64,000 bases of DNA. Origin: DATMFV01 sp035555975. Its GTDB lineage: Bacteria > Verrucomicrobiota > Verrucomicrobiia > Chthoniobacterales > Chthoniobacteraceae. Positions 14,671 to 23,731 of this stretch are shown here, piece after piece. The position numbers and the translations under genes are program-made. Each line of letters opens with the position of its first letter. Positions within the stretch are counted from its first letter, which is position 1. The notes under the pieces are model-generated. The model did no database searches. It saw only the letters and a program-made list of their open reading frames with translations, and had not been told where the DNA came from. The DNA is taken from NCBI GenBank assembly GCA_035555975.1, contig DATMFV010000093.1, forward strand, positions 77,904 to 141,903, given 5' to 3'.

Positions 14671-16806
14671 CTAAAACTCCGTGCGCAGGCCGACGAGGAT
14701 GCTGCGGCCGGGGAGCGGCGCGATCTCCTTGAGGAAGGAGGTGTGCAGGCGGGCTTCCTCGTCGGTCAGGTTGGTGCCGCGCAGGTAGAGGTCGATCGTG
14801 GCCGGACCGGCCTGCCACCGGTAGGTCAGGCTGGCGTTGAGGAGGAGGTAGCTATCGGTCGGCAGTTCGTAGTCGGCGGTGCGGTTCTGCCGCGCGGAAT
14901 ACTGCGCTTCGAGCCGTGCGCCGAAGCTTTTGTATTGATAGGCAAGCGCGCCCGTGGCCCGGAACGGGGGGATGCGCGGCAGCGAGCGCCCGGTCCGCCG
15001 GTCGCGGGTATGGACATAGTCGGCCCGCAGTTCCAGGTTCAACCCGTGATAGCTACCCATTTCGGTCGACCCGGAAAGGGTTTCCTCCCTGTTCAAACCT
15101 TCGGTGGTTTCGAGCGTCGGGGTGATGAGGTGGAAGATGGTCTCCACCTCCCCGCCGAAGAAATCGGCGTCCGTGGCGCTAAACTCGTAGATCGGCAGGC
15201 CAGGTTCGCCCGGTTCCCCGACCCACTCCGCGCCGGTTGGCGAGAGAGCGATGAAGTCGTTGAAACGGTTATAGAAGAGGCTGGCGCTGCCGGTGACGAA
15301 GCCGGTCTGTTTGCGCAGGGTGAGGTCGAAGCCGAGCGAGCGCTCCAGCCCGAGCGAGCGGTCGCCGATCTCGAACGAGTCGGTGGCGATATGGGGGCCG
15401 TCGGCAAAGAGTTCCACGTAGGTCGGGGCGCGCTGGGTGTAGGCGACGTTGAAGGCGAGCGCGTACGCCTCCACCGGGGTCCAGACAACGCCGGCGGAAC
15501 CGCTCAGCGAATGGAAATCGCGCGTATCGCCGGGGCCGAAGAGGGCGTTGGAACTGCTGGCAACGTCAGTATAGTCATAACGGATGCCGAACTGGTAGCG
15601 AAACGCGTCGACGGCGATCTCCTCAAAGAGAAACGCGGCGTGACGGTGGGTCTCGGTCGGCGGGAGAAACGCCTCTTCACCGAGGGCGGAGAAGTCGGAG
15701 TGCTCCGTCTGATAGCCGATGACCCCTTCAAAGGGCCCCACCTTTTCGTGCGCCAGTTCAAAACGGCCGTCGAATCCCCTGATCCGGAAGAGGGTACCGG
15801 TTTGCTCCCCTTCAAACTCGGTGTGCCGGTAGTCGGAATGCGTCAACTGGTAGCGGATCGCCTTGATGCCGGGCAGCGGCGTGAAAAACGCCCCCCTGCC
15901 GTCCCAGCGGCGCTGGTGCAGGTCGATCGTCACATCGGGCTCCGCCACGGTGCCGTAGTTGGAGTTGTAACCCGAGTAGGCGAGACCGAAATAGCCGCGC
16001 TCCCAGATGTACGAGGCACCCGCGCTCCCCCCTTCGCTTTCGGTGAAGCTGTTGGGGAGGACGTTGCGGGGTTCCTTTTCCCCCGGTTCGAGCGGTTCGC
16101 GCCTGCGGAGCCGCTCGCTGCGGGCGAAGCCGGGGATGCGGACATCCTCGGTCTTGCGCTTGAACCCGTCGAGGTGGAAGACGACCGGCCCGAGACCGAA
16201 CTCGACGAGACCGGAGGCGGAACGCTCTTCGTCGACCGAGTTAAAGCGGCTCTCCAGCACGCCCCGGACCGGCAGGTCGAGCAGCCCCGGTTCGATGCGT
16301 TCGTCCGGAATGCGGTTGTCGATGACGTTGACCACGCCTCCAACGCTGTTGGGACCGTAGAGGAGGGTCGCCGGGCCGCGGACGATCTCGACCTTCTCAA
16401 TGGTGAGCGGGTCGAGCGTGACGGCGTGGTCCGGGCTGACGTTGGAGACATCGAGCGCGGTGACGCCGTTGTTGAGGATGCGGATGCGGTCGTCGGAGAG
16501 GCCGCGAATGACCGGGCGGCTCGCCCCGGGTCCGAAATAGGTGGAACTGACGCCCGGCTGCTGCCCGAGCGTTTCGCCCAGGGTTGGTTGCAGGCGGAGT
16601 TGCAGCTCCTTGCCGCTCAAAACGGTGACCGGCTGGGCCTGTTCAAAGAGGGTGCGCTCCAGCGGGGCGGCGGTGACGACCACTTCGTCGAGAAAGGTCA
16701 TCGTCGGGTCGTCCGCGGGGGCGGTATCGGTGGAAAGGTCGGTTTGGGCCAGCGCAAGGCGGGCGAGGAAAAGAGCGGAAAAGGAAAAAAGAAAACGGAG
16801 TTTCAT
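14671..16806 (-). CDS. TonB-dependent outer-membrane receptor, ZnuD-like
   Basis: A 711-residue outer-membrane receptor. A signal peptide (MKLRFLFSFSALFLARLALA) is followed by a TonB-box-like region (DEVVVTAAPLER), a plug domain (GKELQLRLQPTLGETLGQQP, VIRGLSDDRIRILNNG, KVEIVRGPATLLYGPNSVGG) and a 22-strand-type barrel ending in a terminal Phe (VGLRTEF). The combination of STYFGPGASRPVIRG in the plug and the end SFLKEIAPLPGRSILVGL resembles the zinc receptor ZnuD subfamily; I infer metal rather than siderophore or glycan uptake. ATG 16806 is preferred over an upstream TTG because it gives the signal peptide. It follows a small His-rich exported protein 132 bases upstream. Confidence 0.88.
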   Translation of the reverse strand: MKLRFLFSFSALFLARLALAQTDLSTDTAPADDPTMTFLDEVVVTAAPLERTLFEQAQPVTVLSGKELQLRLQPTLGETLGQQPGVSSTYFGPGASRPVIRGLSDDRIRILNNGVTALDVSNVSPDHAVTLDPLTIEKVEIVRGPATLLYGPNSVGGVVNVIDNRIPDERIEPGLLDLPVRGVLESRFNSVDEERSASGLVEFGLGPVVFHLDGFKRKTEDVRIPGFARSERLRRREPLEPGEKEPRNVLPNSFTESEGGSAGASYIWERGYFGLAYSGYNSNYGTVAEPDVTIDLHQRRWDGRGAFFTPLPGIKAIRYQLTHSDYRHTEFEGEQTGTLFRIRGFDGRFELAHEKVGPFEGVIGYQTEHSDFSALGEEAFLPPTETHRHAAFLFEEIAVDAFRYQFGIRYDYTDVASSSNALFGPGDTRDFHSLSGSAGVVWTPVEAYALAFNVAYTQRAPTYVELFADGPHIATDSFEIGDRSLGLERSLGFDLTLRKQTGFVTGSASLFYNRFNDFIALSPTGAEWVGEPGEPGLPIYEFSATDADFFGGEVETIFHLITPTLETTEGLNREETLSGSTEMGSYHGLNLELRADYVHTRDRRTGRSLPRIPPFRATGALAYQYKSFGARLEAQYSARQNRTADYELPTDSYLLLNASLTYRWQAGPATIDLYLRGTNLTDEEARLHTSFLKEIAPLPGRSILVGLRTEF

Positions 16807-16938
16807 CAGGTGATGGATCAAAAAAATGGGTGCGCCATGGCTCGGGGATAGCCCCGGAGGCGCAGGGAAAGAATGGATGGGCGGAGAAGAGTCCGCCCTC
16901 CGCGGTGCGAAAGCGCTAAAAGAAACGGTAGGGGCGCT

Positions 16939-17238
16939 CTACCGGCGAGGCGGCGCGCGTTCCCGGATCGCGTTCTCCAGCCGGGGCGGGAAGAGATCCC
17001 GCGCGGTTTCGAGCCGCAGCACTTCCACGCAACGCAACGCCACCGGGGGGAGCGTCGGCGCGGGAGCCGCACCGTGCAGCGCCCCGTTCATGAACAGGGT
17101 CACGGCGCACTCGTGGCTGCCGTTGTGCGCGTCGTGGTGCACTTTTTCGTGCCACTGCGGAGCGACGGCGATCGCTGCCACGGCCAGCAGGTGCGCGATC
17201 AGCGCAACGGCCAGAAGGGAGCGAAAGGGACGAGTCAT
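16939..17238 (-). CDS. Small exported His-rich protein upstream of the ZnuD-like receptor
   Basis: A 99-residue protein with an N-terminal hydrophobic segment (SLLAVALIAHLLAVAAIAVA) and then HEKVHHDAHNGSHECAVTLF, a cluster of His, Asp and Cys suited to binding a transition metal. The rest is Pro/Arg-rich and unlike any family I can name. The ATG at 17238 directly precedes the signal or anchor segment; a longer frame to 17310 would add 24 hydrophilic residues. It is on the same strand as the receptor gene and probably in the same operon, so a periplasmic or membrane metal-binding role is the natural inference. Confidence 0.6.
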   Translation of the reverse strand: MTRPFRSLLAVALIAHLLAVAAIAVAPQWHEKVHHDAHNGSHECAVTLFMNGALHGAAPAPTLPPVALRCVEVLRLETARDLFPPRLENAIRERAPPRR

Positions 17239-17388
17239 CGCGACGCTTTTACCCGGTTTGGCGGGGCAATCAAGCCTTTGGTTCGCTCCCTGCGCTTCAT
17301 TTTTGCTCATCGCAACCTTTCCATTTCTTCTTTTTCTGGCATAAAAAATGCCGACAAGAAGAAACGTTCTCCCCCCCCCTTTCCCACC

Positions 17389-18861
17389 ATGTCCCGCTTC
17401 CTACGCTCCTGGCTGGAAACCGCCCTGACGCTCGATCCCCGTGGTCTGGCGTTTTTTCGCATCTTCCTCGGCGGTTTGATCTGCCTGCGGCTGCTGCTGC
17501 TTTTGCCGCACCTGCCGCTGACGCTCGGCCCCGAAGGGGTGGCCCCACAGGCGGCCGTGATCGCACAATACGGGGAGCCGCCGCTCCCGCTCTCCCTCTA
17601 TTTTCAACCCGACTCGATGGCGGGCGTTTACGGCGTTGTCGCCCTTCACCTGGTCGTGGCCGCGGCATTCATGGTCGGCTGGCGCACCCGCGTGATGACC
17701 GTCCTGCTCTGGCTGCTGCTCCTTTCGCTCAACGTGCGCAACCCGTGGATCATCAACAGCGGCGACCGGCTCGCCGGATTCCTGCTGCTCTGGGGGATGT
17801 TCCTGCCGCTGGGGCAGGTCTTTTCGCTCGATGCCCGGCGCGGGCGCGGCACGCCCCGTACCGAAGCGGGGCGATCCCTGGCCTTTTTTGGCGCGGCGTG
17901 CCTGGTGTTCCAACTGGTGATCGTCTACCGGCTCACCGGCTATGCCAAGAGCGACCCCGTCTGGCTCAATTACCATGTCGCGCTCCAGAACGCGCTTTCC
18001 CATGAAGCGTACCCTTTTCCGCCGGGGCGCTGGCTGCTGGAGTGGCCGGGAGTGATGAAGGGGTTGACGATCGCCACCATTTACCTTGAGATTTACGCCA
18101 TCCTGCTCCTGCTCTCCCCGTGGCGCAGCGCCGTTTGCCGCACGGCGGTTTCGCTCCTCTACATCGGGTTCCACATCGGCATCGGGCTGACGCTCAATGT
18201 CGGGCTTTTTTCGTGGATCTCCGTCGCGGCGTGGTTTGCGATGCTTCCGCCGGCGTTTTACGATCGCGTTTTCGGGTTTCTCTCGCGCGGGACGGCGTTC
18301 CCCCGCTTCCCGCTGCCGTTGCAGGAACAGACCGTGCCGAAAATGGTTCTGCTGGCAATCCTGATTCAGGCCACGACGGTGGTCTCCACCCGTTCCGGCT
18401 GGTCGTACCGGGGCGTGGCAAAACGGACCTTCCACTTCGTCGGCCTGCGCCAGAACTGGAAGATGTTTGCCCCGCGCCCCTATTCGTCCACGAGCTGGTA
18501 TGCCGTGGTGGCGACCAATCGCGACGGCTGGGAATGCCGGATCTATCCCGACCGCGAAACGGCGTTCCATCCTCCGGGAGACGACAAACCGACGCCGGAA
18601 ATCGTGACGTTCTATTTCCGCAAGCTGTTCGAAAAACTCGATACCAGGAAGAACAAGGCGCGTTTGGCCGCCATCAGCGAAGGGTTTGCCCGCCAATGGC
18701 TTCCTGCGGAACTCCAGGATGAAACGGCCGCGCTCAAGCTGGTGGTCTGGCAAAAGGAGTTTTACCCGACGGTCGCGCCCGACTTCGAGCCGGGCCGCGT
18801 TTTCTTCGAACTGGCCCGCACCCCGGTCGGGGGCGAGGAGCGTGTGGTAGGGAAACGCTAG
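17389..18861 (+). CDS. HTTM-domain (vitamin K-dependent gamma-carboxylase-like) membrane protein
   Basis: A 490-residue integral membrane protein with about eight hydrophobic segments in the first 330 residues (for example LAFFRIFLGGLICLRLLLLL, TVLLWLLLLSLNVRNP and YLEIYAILLLLSP). The pattern RNPWIINSGDRLAGFLLLWG is characteristic of the HTTM family, which includes vitamin K gamma-carboxylase. The C-terminal 150 residues are soluble and begin with FVGLRQNWKMFAPRP, also a family trait. The function of bacterial members is mostly unknown. ATG 17389 follows a C-rich tract and gives the expected N terminus; the longer open frame upstream has no family match. It is a single gene, convergent with prpD. 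Confidence 0.82.
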   Translation: MSRFLRSWLETALTLDPRGLAFFRIFLGGLICLRLLLLLPHLPLTLGPEGVAPQAAVIAQYGEPPLPLSLYFQPDSMAGVYGVVALHLVVAAAFMVGWRTRVMTVLLWLLLLSLNVRNPWIINSGDRLAGFLLLWGMFLPLGQVFSLDARRGRGTPRTEAGRSLAFFGAACLVFQLVIVYRLTGYAKSDPVWLNYHVALQNALSHEAYPFPPGRWLLEWPGVMKGLTIATIYLEIYAILLLLSPWRSAVCRTAVSLLYIGFHIGIGLTLNVGLFSWISVAAWFAMLPPAFYDRVFGFLSRGTAFPRFPLPLQEQTVPKMVLLAILIQATTVVSTRSGWSYRGVAKRTFHFVGLRQNWKMFAPRPYSSTSWYAVVATNRDGWECRIYPDRETAFHPPGDDKPTPEIVTFYFRKLFEKLDTRKNKARLAAISEGFARQWLPAELQDETAALKLVVWQKEFYPTVAPDFEPGRVFFELARTPVGGEERVVGKR

Positions 18862-18896
18862 GCCGCCTCGGACTCAAACGCCGCGGCAAAGGTCTG

Positions 18897-20360
18897 CTAC
18901 CGGCAGACGAGCTGCGCGGCAAACTGGTCGACCGGCGTGGCGGCCAGTTTCGCGGCATCGCTGCAAAGGGCGAGAATCGCGTCGGCCTGGGCAGCCGAAA
19001 AGCGGAGGCGGACGTTTTTCTCGAACTTCTCCACGAGCAGCGGGATGCCTTCGGCGCGGCGGCGGCGGTGGCCGACGGGGTATTCGACTTCGACCCGCCC
19101 GGTGGCGCTGCCATCGCGGAAAAAGACCTGCACGGAGTTGCCGATGGAACGCTTTTCCGGATCGAGGTAATCGCGGGTGAAGCGTTCGTTTTCAACAACC
19201 TCCATTTTAGACCGGAGCGCGTCGATGCGCGGATCGGCTGCGGCGGCATCTTCGTAATCTTCCGCAGTGAGGCTCCCCTTGAGGAGCGGCACGGCGACCA
19301 TGTACTGGAGGCAATGGTCGCGGTCGGCGGGGTTGTCGAGCGGGCCGGTCTTGTCGATGATCCGCTTGCCGCTCTCCTGCGTTTCGATGACGATCCGTTC
19401 GATCTCGTCGAGACGGGGGGCGACCTCCGCGTGCAGGGCGAGCGCGGCTTCCACGGCGGTCTGCGCGTGGAACTCGGCAGGGAAGGAGATCTTGAAGAGG
19501 ATCTGCTCCATGACGTAGGAGCCGAAGCCCTGCGCGGGAACGGTGACCGGCTTGCCCTTGAAGAGGACATCCTGAAAACCCCAGCCGTGCGCGGAAAGCG
19601 CGCCGGGGTATCCCATTTCGCCCCGGAGCGCGACGAGCGCGTGCCAGACGGCGCGGCTGGTGGCATCGCCCGCGGCCCAGCTCTTGCGCGAGCCGGTGTT
19701 CGGGGCGTGGCGATAGGTGCGGAGCGCGCCGCCGTCGATCCACGCATGGGAAAGCGCGTTGATGATCGCGTTGCGGTCGCCGCCGAGCAGGCGCGTGGCC
19801 ACGGCGGTGGAGGCGACGCGGACCAGCAGCACGTGGTCGAGCCCGACGCGGTTGAAGCTGTTTTCCAGCGCGAGCACCCCCTGGATTTCGTGCGCCTGGA
19901 TCATGGCGACGAGCAGGTCGCGGACGGTGAGCGGCGGGCGGCCCTGCGAAATGGCGACGCGGCTGACGTAATCGCTCACGGCGAGGAGCGCGCCGAGGTT
20001 GTCCGAAGGGTGCCCCCATTCGGCGGCGAGCCAGGTGTCGTTGAAGTCGAGCCAGCGGACGATCGTGCCGATGTTGAAGGCGGCGCGGACGGGGTCGAGT
20101 TCATACGCCGTGCCGGGGACGCGCGCGCCGGTGCCGGGAAGCTCCGCCCCGGGGACGATCGGGCCCAGCAGCCGGGTGCAGGCGGGGTATTCGAGTGCGA
20201 GCAGGCCGCAGCCGAGCGAGTCGATCAGGCAAAGCCGCGCGGTTTCGAGTGCTTCGGCGCTGGTGATCCGGTCGGTGGCGAGGGTGTAATCGGCGATCGC
20301 CTGGAGCAGGGCATCCGGCTCGGGGCGTACGGCGCTGGTAAGGTCAAGGGAAGCGGACAT
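18897..20360 (-). CDS. prpD: 2-methylcitrate dehydratase (MmgE/PrpD family)
   Basis: A 487-residue cytoplasmic enzyme of the methylcitrate cycle that dehydrates 2-methylcitrate to 2-methyl-cis-aconitate. It shows the PrpD pattern: CLIDSLGCGLLALEYPACTR near the N terminus, WLDFNDTWLAAEWGHPSDN, the ISFPAEFHAQTAVEAAL region, and the second domain with LDNPADRDHCLQYMVAVPLL. The length matches PrpD (about 480). It is the third gene of prpB-prpC-prpD, 15 bases after prpC. The ATG follows CTTCCTTTTTTTCC, again without a Shine-Dalgarno sequence. Confidence 0.95.
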   Translation of the reverse strand: MSASLDLTSAVRPEPDALLQAIADYTLATDRITSAEALETARLCLIDSLGCGLLALEYPACTRLLGPIVPGAELPGTGARVPGTAYELDPVRAAFNIGTIVRWLDFNDTWLAAEWGHPSDNLGALLAVSDYVSRVAISQGRPPLTVRDLLVAMIQAHEIQGVLALENSFNRVGLDHVLLVRVASTAVATRLLGGDRNAIINALSHAWIDGGALRTYRHAPNTGSRKSWAAGDATSRAVWHALVALRGEMGYPGALSAHGWGFQDVLFKGKPVTVPAQGFGSYVMEQILFKISFPAEFHAQTAVEAALALHAEVAPRLDEIERIVIETQESGKRIIDKTGPLDNPADRDHCLQYMVAVPLLKGSLTAEDYEDAAAADPRIDALRSKMEVVENERFTRDYLDPEKRSIGNSVQVFFRDGSATGRVEVEYPVGHRRRRAEGIPLLVEKFEKNVRLRFSAAQADAILALCSDAAKLAATPVDQFAAQLVCR

Positions 20361-20375
20361 GGAAAAAAAGGAAGT

Positions 20376-21533
20376 TTAGCGTTGGGCGAGGGGGATGAAC
20401 TCGCGGTTTTCGGGCCCGGTGTAGTTGGCGCTCGGGCGGATGATCTTGTTGTCGAGGCGTTGTTCGATGACGTGCGCCCCCCAGCCCGAGGTGCGGGCGA
20501 TGACAAAGAGCGGCGTGAACATCGCGGTCGGCACGCGCAGCTTGTGGTAGGAGACGGCGCTGAACCAGTCGAGATTCGGGAACATTTTCTTCTGCGCCCA
20601 CATGACGCTCTCGATCCGTTCGGCGATGTCGTACATCTTCCGGTCGCCGGAGGCCTGGGAAAGTTCGCAGGCGACCTGCTTGATGATCGGGTTGCGCGGG
20701 TCGCCGGTCGTATAGACCGGGTGGCCGAAGCCGATGATCACCTCCCGCGCGGCGAGGCGGCGCAGGATATCCTCCTCCGCTTCCTGCGGGGTGGCGTAGC
20801 GGCTCTGGATGTCGAAGGCGAACTCGTTGGCTCCCCCGTGCTTGGGCCCGCGCAGCGCGCCGATGCCGCCGGTGATGGCGGAGTAGAGGTCGGACCCCGT
20901 TCCGGCGATGACGCGGGTGGTGAAGGTGGAGGCGTTGAACTCGTGCTCCGCATAAAGGATCAGGGAGACGTGCATGGCCCGGACCCACGCTTCGCCCGGG
21001 GCCTCGCCGTGGAGGAGGTGGAGGAAGTGGCCGCCGATCGAGTCGTCATCGGTCTCGACCTCGATCCGCCGCCCGTTGTGGGCGAAGTGGAACCAGTAGA
21101 GGAGGATTGAGTTGAGCGAGGCGAGGAGGCGGTCGGTGATCTCGCGCGCTCCGGCGGTGGAGTGGTCGTCCTTTTCCGGCAGGGCGCAGCCGAGCGCGGA
21201 GACGCCGGTGCGCAGCACATCCATCGGGTGCGTGGCGGCGGGGAGCGCTTCCAGAACGGTGCGGACCGCTGCCGGGAGGCCGCGCAGGGAGCGGAGTTTC
21301 ACCTTGTAGGCGGCCAGTTCGGCGGGGTTGGGAAGGTGGCCGTGGACGAGCAGGTGGGCGACTTCCTCAAACTCGCACCCGGCGGCGAGGTCGGCGATGT
21401 CGTAACCGCGGTAATGAAGGTCGTTGCCGCTGCGGCCGACGGTGCAAAGGGCGGTGTTACCGGCCGGGACGCCGGAAAGGGCGACCGACTTTTTCGGTTT
21501 GGCTACGGGTGGGGGAGTCGTGGTTTCGCTCAT
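20376..21533 (-). CDS. prpC: 2-methylcitrate synthase
   Basis: A 385-residue citrate-synthase-family enzyme that condenses propionyl-CoA with oxaloacetate. Active-site regions are visible: H197 in AEHEFNAST, H232 in GPKHGGANE and H271 in GFGHPVYTTGDPR, the last being characteristic of methylcitrate synthases. The start is ATG 21533, sharing four bases (ATGA) with the prpB stop; the longer open frame upstream is the shadow of prpB. Placement between prpB and prpD supports methylcitrate rather than citrate synthase activity. Confidence 0.95.
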   Translation of the reverse strand: MSETTTPPPVAKPKKSVALSGVPAGNTALCTVGRSGNDLHYRGYDIADLAAGCEFEEVAHLLVHGHLPNPAELAAYKVKLRSLRGLPAAVRTVLEALPAATHPMDVLRTGVSALGCALPEKDDHSTAGAREITDRLLASLNSILLYWFHFAHNGRRIEVETDDDSIGGHFLHLLHGEAPGEAWVRAMHVSLILYAEHEFNASTFTTRVIAGTGSDLYSAITGGIGALRGPKHGGANEFAFDIQSRYATPQEAEEDILRRLAAREVIIGFGHPVYTTGDPRNPIIKQVACELSQASGDRKMYDIAERIESVMWAQKKMFPNLDWFSAVSYHKLRVPTAMFTPLFVIARTSGWGAHVIEQRLDNKIIRPSANYTGPENREFIPLAQR

Positions 21534-22432
21534 GATGGATCGTTTTTCTGGTTGGCAAAAAGGGTGTCGAGCTTCGCTTCGTAAGCGTGGTAGCCGAGCA
21601 CCTCGTAGAGTTCGTTGCGGGTCTGCATCCGGTCGATCACGGCGGACTGGCCGCCATCGCGCCGGAGGGTTTCGTAGACGGTCTGCGCCGCCTGGTTCAT
21701 GGCGCGGAAGGCGCTCAACGGGTAGAGGACGAGGCGCACCCCGGCTTCCCCGAGTTCCTTGACCGTAAAGAGCGGGGTTTTTCCAAATTCGGTGATGTTG
21801 GCGAGCACCGGCACCTCCGGCCCGAGCGCGGCGGTAAAGGCGCGGTATTCCTCCAGCGAGCCGAGCGCTTCGGCGAAGATCATGTCGGCTCCGGCGGCGA
21901 TATAGGCTTGGGCGCGTTCGATGGCGGCGGCGAGCCCTTCGATGGCGTGGGCGTCGGTCCGCGCCATGATGACAAAGGTGGAGTCGGTCCGCCCGTCGAC
22001 GGCGGCCTTGAGGCGGTCGACCATCTCCGCGGGGCTCACCAGCGCCTTGCCCGGGCGGTGGCCGCACCGTTTCGCCTGTACCTGGTCCTCCAGATGGCAC
22101 CCGGCGGCTCCGGCGCGCGTCATTTCGCGGATGGTCCGGGCGACCATGAACGCGCCGCCCCAGCCGGTGTCGGCATCGACCAGCAGCGGAAGCGGCGTCG
22201 CCTGGGTAATGCGGCGGATCTCTTCGCAGACATCATTAAGGGAGGTCAACCCGAGGTCGGGCAGGCCGAAACAGGCGTTGGCGACCCCGGCCCCGGAGAG
22301 GTAGAGGGCGCGGAATCCGGCGCGTTCGGCCTGCATGGCGCTGTAGGCGTTGATCGCGCCGACGACCTGCAACGGTCGTTCGGCCTGAAGGGCTGCGCGG
22401 AGCCGGTCGCCGGGAGAGAGGGAAGTCGACAT
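21530..22432 (-). CDS. prpB: 2-methylisocitrate lyase
   Basis: A 300-residue enzyme that splits 2-methylisocitrate into pyruvate and succinate, the last step of the methylcitrate cycle. The isocitrate-lyase-superfamily signature KRCGH (residues 121-125, with the catalytic Cys), the metal-site aspartates D86 and D88 (LVDADTGWGG) and HLEDQ are present. ATG 22432 gives the normal PrpB length. It is the first gene of the operon. A dyad lies 25 bases upstream (22457-22486). No PrpR-type activator gene is next to it. Confidence 0.95.
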   Translation of the reverse strand: MSTSLSPGDRLRAALQAERPLQVVGAINAYSAMQAERAGFRALYLSGAGVANACFGLPDLGLTSLNDVCEEIRRITQATPLPLLVDADTGWGGAFMVARTIREMTRAGAAGCHLEDQVQAKRCGHRPGKALVSPAEMVDRLKAAVDGRTDSTFVIMARTDAHAIEGLAAAIERAQAYIAAGADMIFAEALGSLEEYRAFTAALGPEVPVLANITEFGKTPLFTVKELGEAGVRLVLYPLSAFRAMNQAAQTVYETLRRDGGQSAVIDRMQTRNELYEVLGYHAYEAKLDTLFANQKNDPS

Positions 22433-22456
22433 AAGGAAAATGAGGGAGAGGCTTTG

Positions 22457-22486
22457 ATTCTCTTTCAACCGGGGTGAAAAGAGAAT
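22457..22486. promoter_or_regulatory. Dyad upstream of prpB, candidate operator or leader hairpin
   Basis: ATTCTCTTTCA and TGAAAAGAGAAT face each other across seven bases; the arms match except for one extra base. The site is 25 bases before the prpB start and in the region shared with the divergent permease gene. The sequence suits a dimeric repressor or activator of the prp operon. Confidence 0.4.
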
Positions 22487-22624
22487 GATTTTGATCTTCT
22501 TACGGTGAAAGTCTCTGCCTATGAGTCGACGCAAGTCGGGCCGGTTTTTTTCTCACCGCAGGTACTTTTCGGCGTGCCACCGGCGGGGTCGGCGCTCAAG
22601 GTGGGGGCGGCTATTTTTTTCTTG

Positions 22625-23647
22625 ATGAGCGACCTTTCCCCGCACCCTGAAAAACCGCAGAAGCTGGCGTACCTCCTCTTTTTCGCCGCGCTGGGGCTGA
22701 TCGGGTTTCTCCATCTCATGACGGCGCTGGTGGCGGCGCTCTTTGCCAGTCTCGCGCTGCAGGTCCTCTCCTTCGGCAGCCGGAAGACGAAGTGGGGGGC
22801 GATCGTGCTGCTTCTGGTGTTGCTGGCGGCGCTTTTTTACGGGTTTGCGCTCTTTATCAACCACGCGATCGTCGTCCTGCCTGACATCATGGCGACGGCG
22901 ATCCCGAGAATCGTCCATTACGCCGCGGAACATGGCGTCACCCTGCCGTTCAACGATACGGAAAGCCTGATCCAGGTGGTGCTCGACAGCGTTCACCAGA
23001 CCCTTGGCTACCTGAGCGATTTTGCCAAGCTGGCGACCAAGGAGTTTGTCTTTGTGCTGATGGGCGTGGTGATCGCGATCGGGATCTACGTCAACCCGGA
23101 GGTCGATCGCGACCGCCTCGCACGGCCCCTTAATCTTTATTCGCTTTATACCGGCCAGCTCGCGGAGCTTTTCCGCCGTTTTTTTACCAGTTTCGAGGTG
23201 GTGATGGGGGCGCAGGTGTTGATCTCCGCCATCAACACGCTGCTGACGGCGCTTTTCATCCATGCCCTCGACCTCCGCTACGGCGCGGTGCTGGTGATGG
23301 TGACCTTTCTCTGCGGGCTGCTGCCGGTAATCGGCAACCTGATCAGCAATTCGGTGATCGTCAGCGTCGCCTTCACCGCCTCGCCCCAACTGGCCGGGTG
23401 GACCCTCCTCTTTCTCGTCTTCATCCACAAGCTGGAGTATTTTCTCAACAGCAAGATCATCGGCGGGCGCATCCGCAACCCGATGTGGCTGACGCTGGTC
23501 GCGCTGATCGTCGGGGAACGGCTCTTTGGGATCACGGGATTGATCCTCGCGCCGGTCATCCTCCATTTCATCAAGGTGGAGGCATCGCGGTTCGAGGTGG
23601 CGCGGGTGGAAACGGGCGGTAAAGAGCAACCGGGAGCCTCCGCATGA
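22625..23647 (+). CDS. AI-2E transporter family (PerM-like) permease
   Basis: A 340-residue inner-membrane protein of the UPF0118/AI-2E family. It has paired hydrophobic segments at the N terminus (LAYLLFFAALGLIGFLHLM, then a third at WGAIVLLLVLLAALFYGFAL), a central soluble stretch (about residues 90-160), and a C-terminal block with GAVLVMVTFLCGLLPVIGN, the conserved family signature (L-P-x-I-G), then LVALIVGERLFGITGLILA. Members export small molecules or ions; the substrate here is unknown. ATG 22625 follows TTTTTTTCTTG and begins a typical N terminus; a GTG at 22505 would add 40 unlikely residues. It is divergent from prpB. Confidence 0.85.
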   Translation: MSDLSPHPEKPQKLAYLLFFAALGLIGFLHLMTALVAALFASLALQVLSFGSRKTKWGAIVLLLVLLAALFYGFALFINHAIVVLPDIMATAIPRIVHYAAEHGVTLPFNDTESLIQVVLDSVHQTLGYLSDFAKLATKEFVFVLMGVVIAIGIYVNPEVDRDRLARPLNLYSLYTGQLAELFRRFFTSFEVVMGAQVLISAINTLLTALFIHALDLRYGAVLVMVTFLCGLLPVIGNLISNSVIVSVAFTASPQLAGWTLLFLVFIHKLEYFLNSKIIGGRIRNPMWLTLVALIVGERLFGITGLILAPVILHFIKVEASRFEVARVETGGKEQPGASA

Positions 23648-23654
23648 ATCATCG

Positions 23655-23688
23655 CCGCCCGGCTTCGAAAGGAAAGATCGCCGGGCGG
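23655..23688. repeat. 9-bp inverted repeat between the permease and sigma/ankyrin genes
   Basis: CCGCCCGGC and GCCGGGCGG form a perfect GC-rich stem with a 16-base loop right after the permease stop and 44 bases before the sigma/ankyrin ATG. There is no T-run after it, so it is not a standard terminator. It could be an RNA hairpin or a binding site. Confidence 0.45.
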
Positions 23689-23731
23689 GGATGTGTGAAA
23701 ACAGGGAGACTCGTCGGTAGCAAAAGAGAAG

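Noticed and set aside
16873..17388. N-terminal extension of the HTTM gene
   Set aside because: The upstream 172 codons are the antisense of the small His-rich gene and show no family resemblance; ATG 17389 matches the family N terminus.
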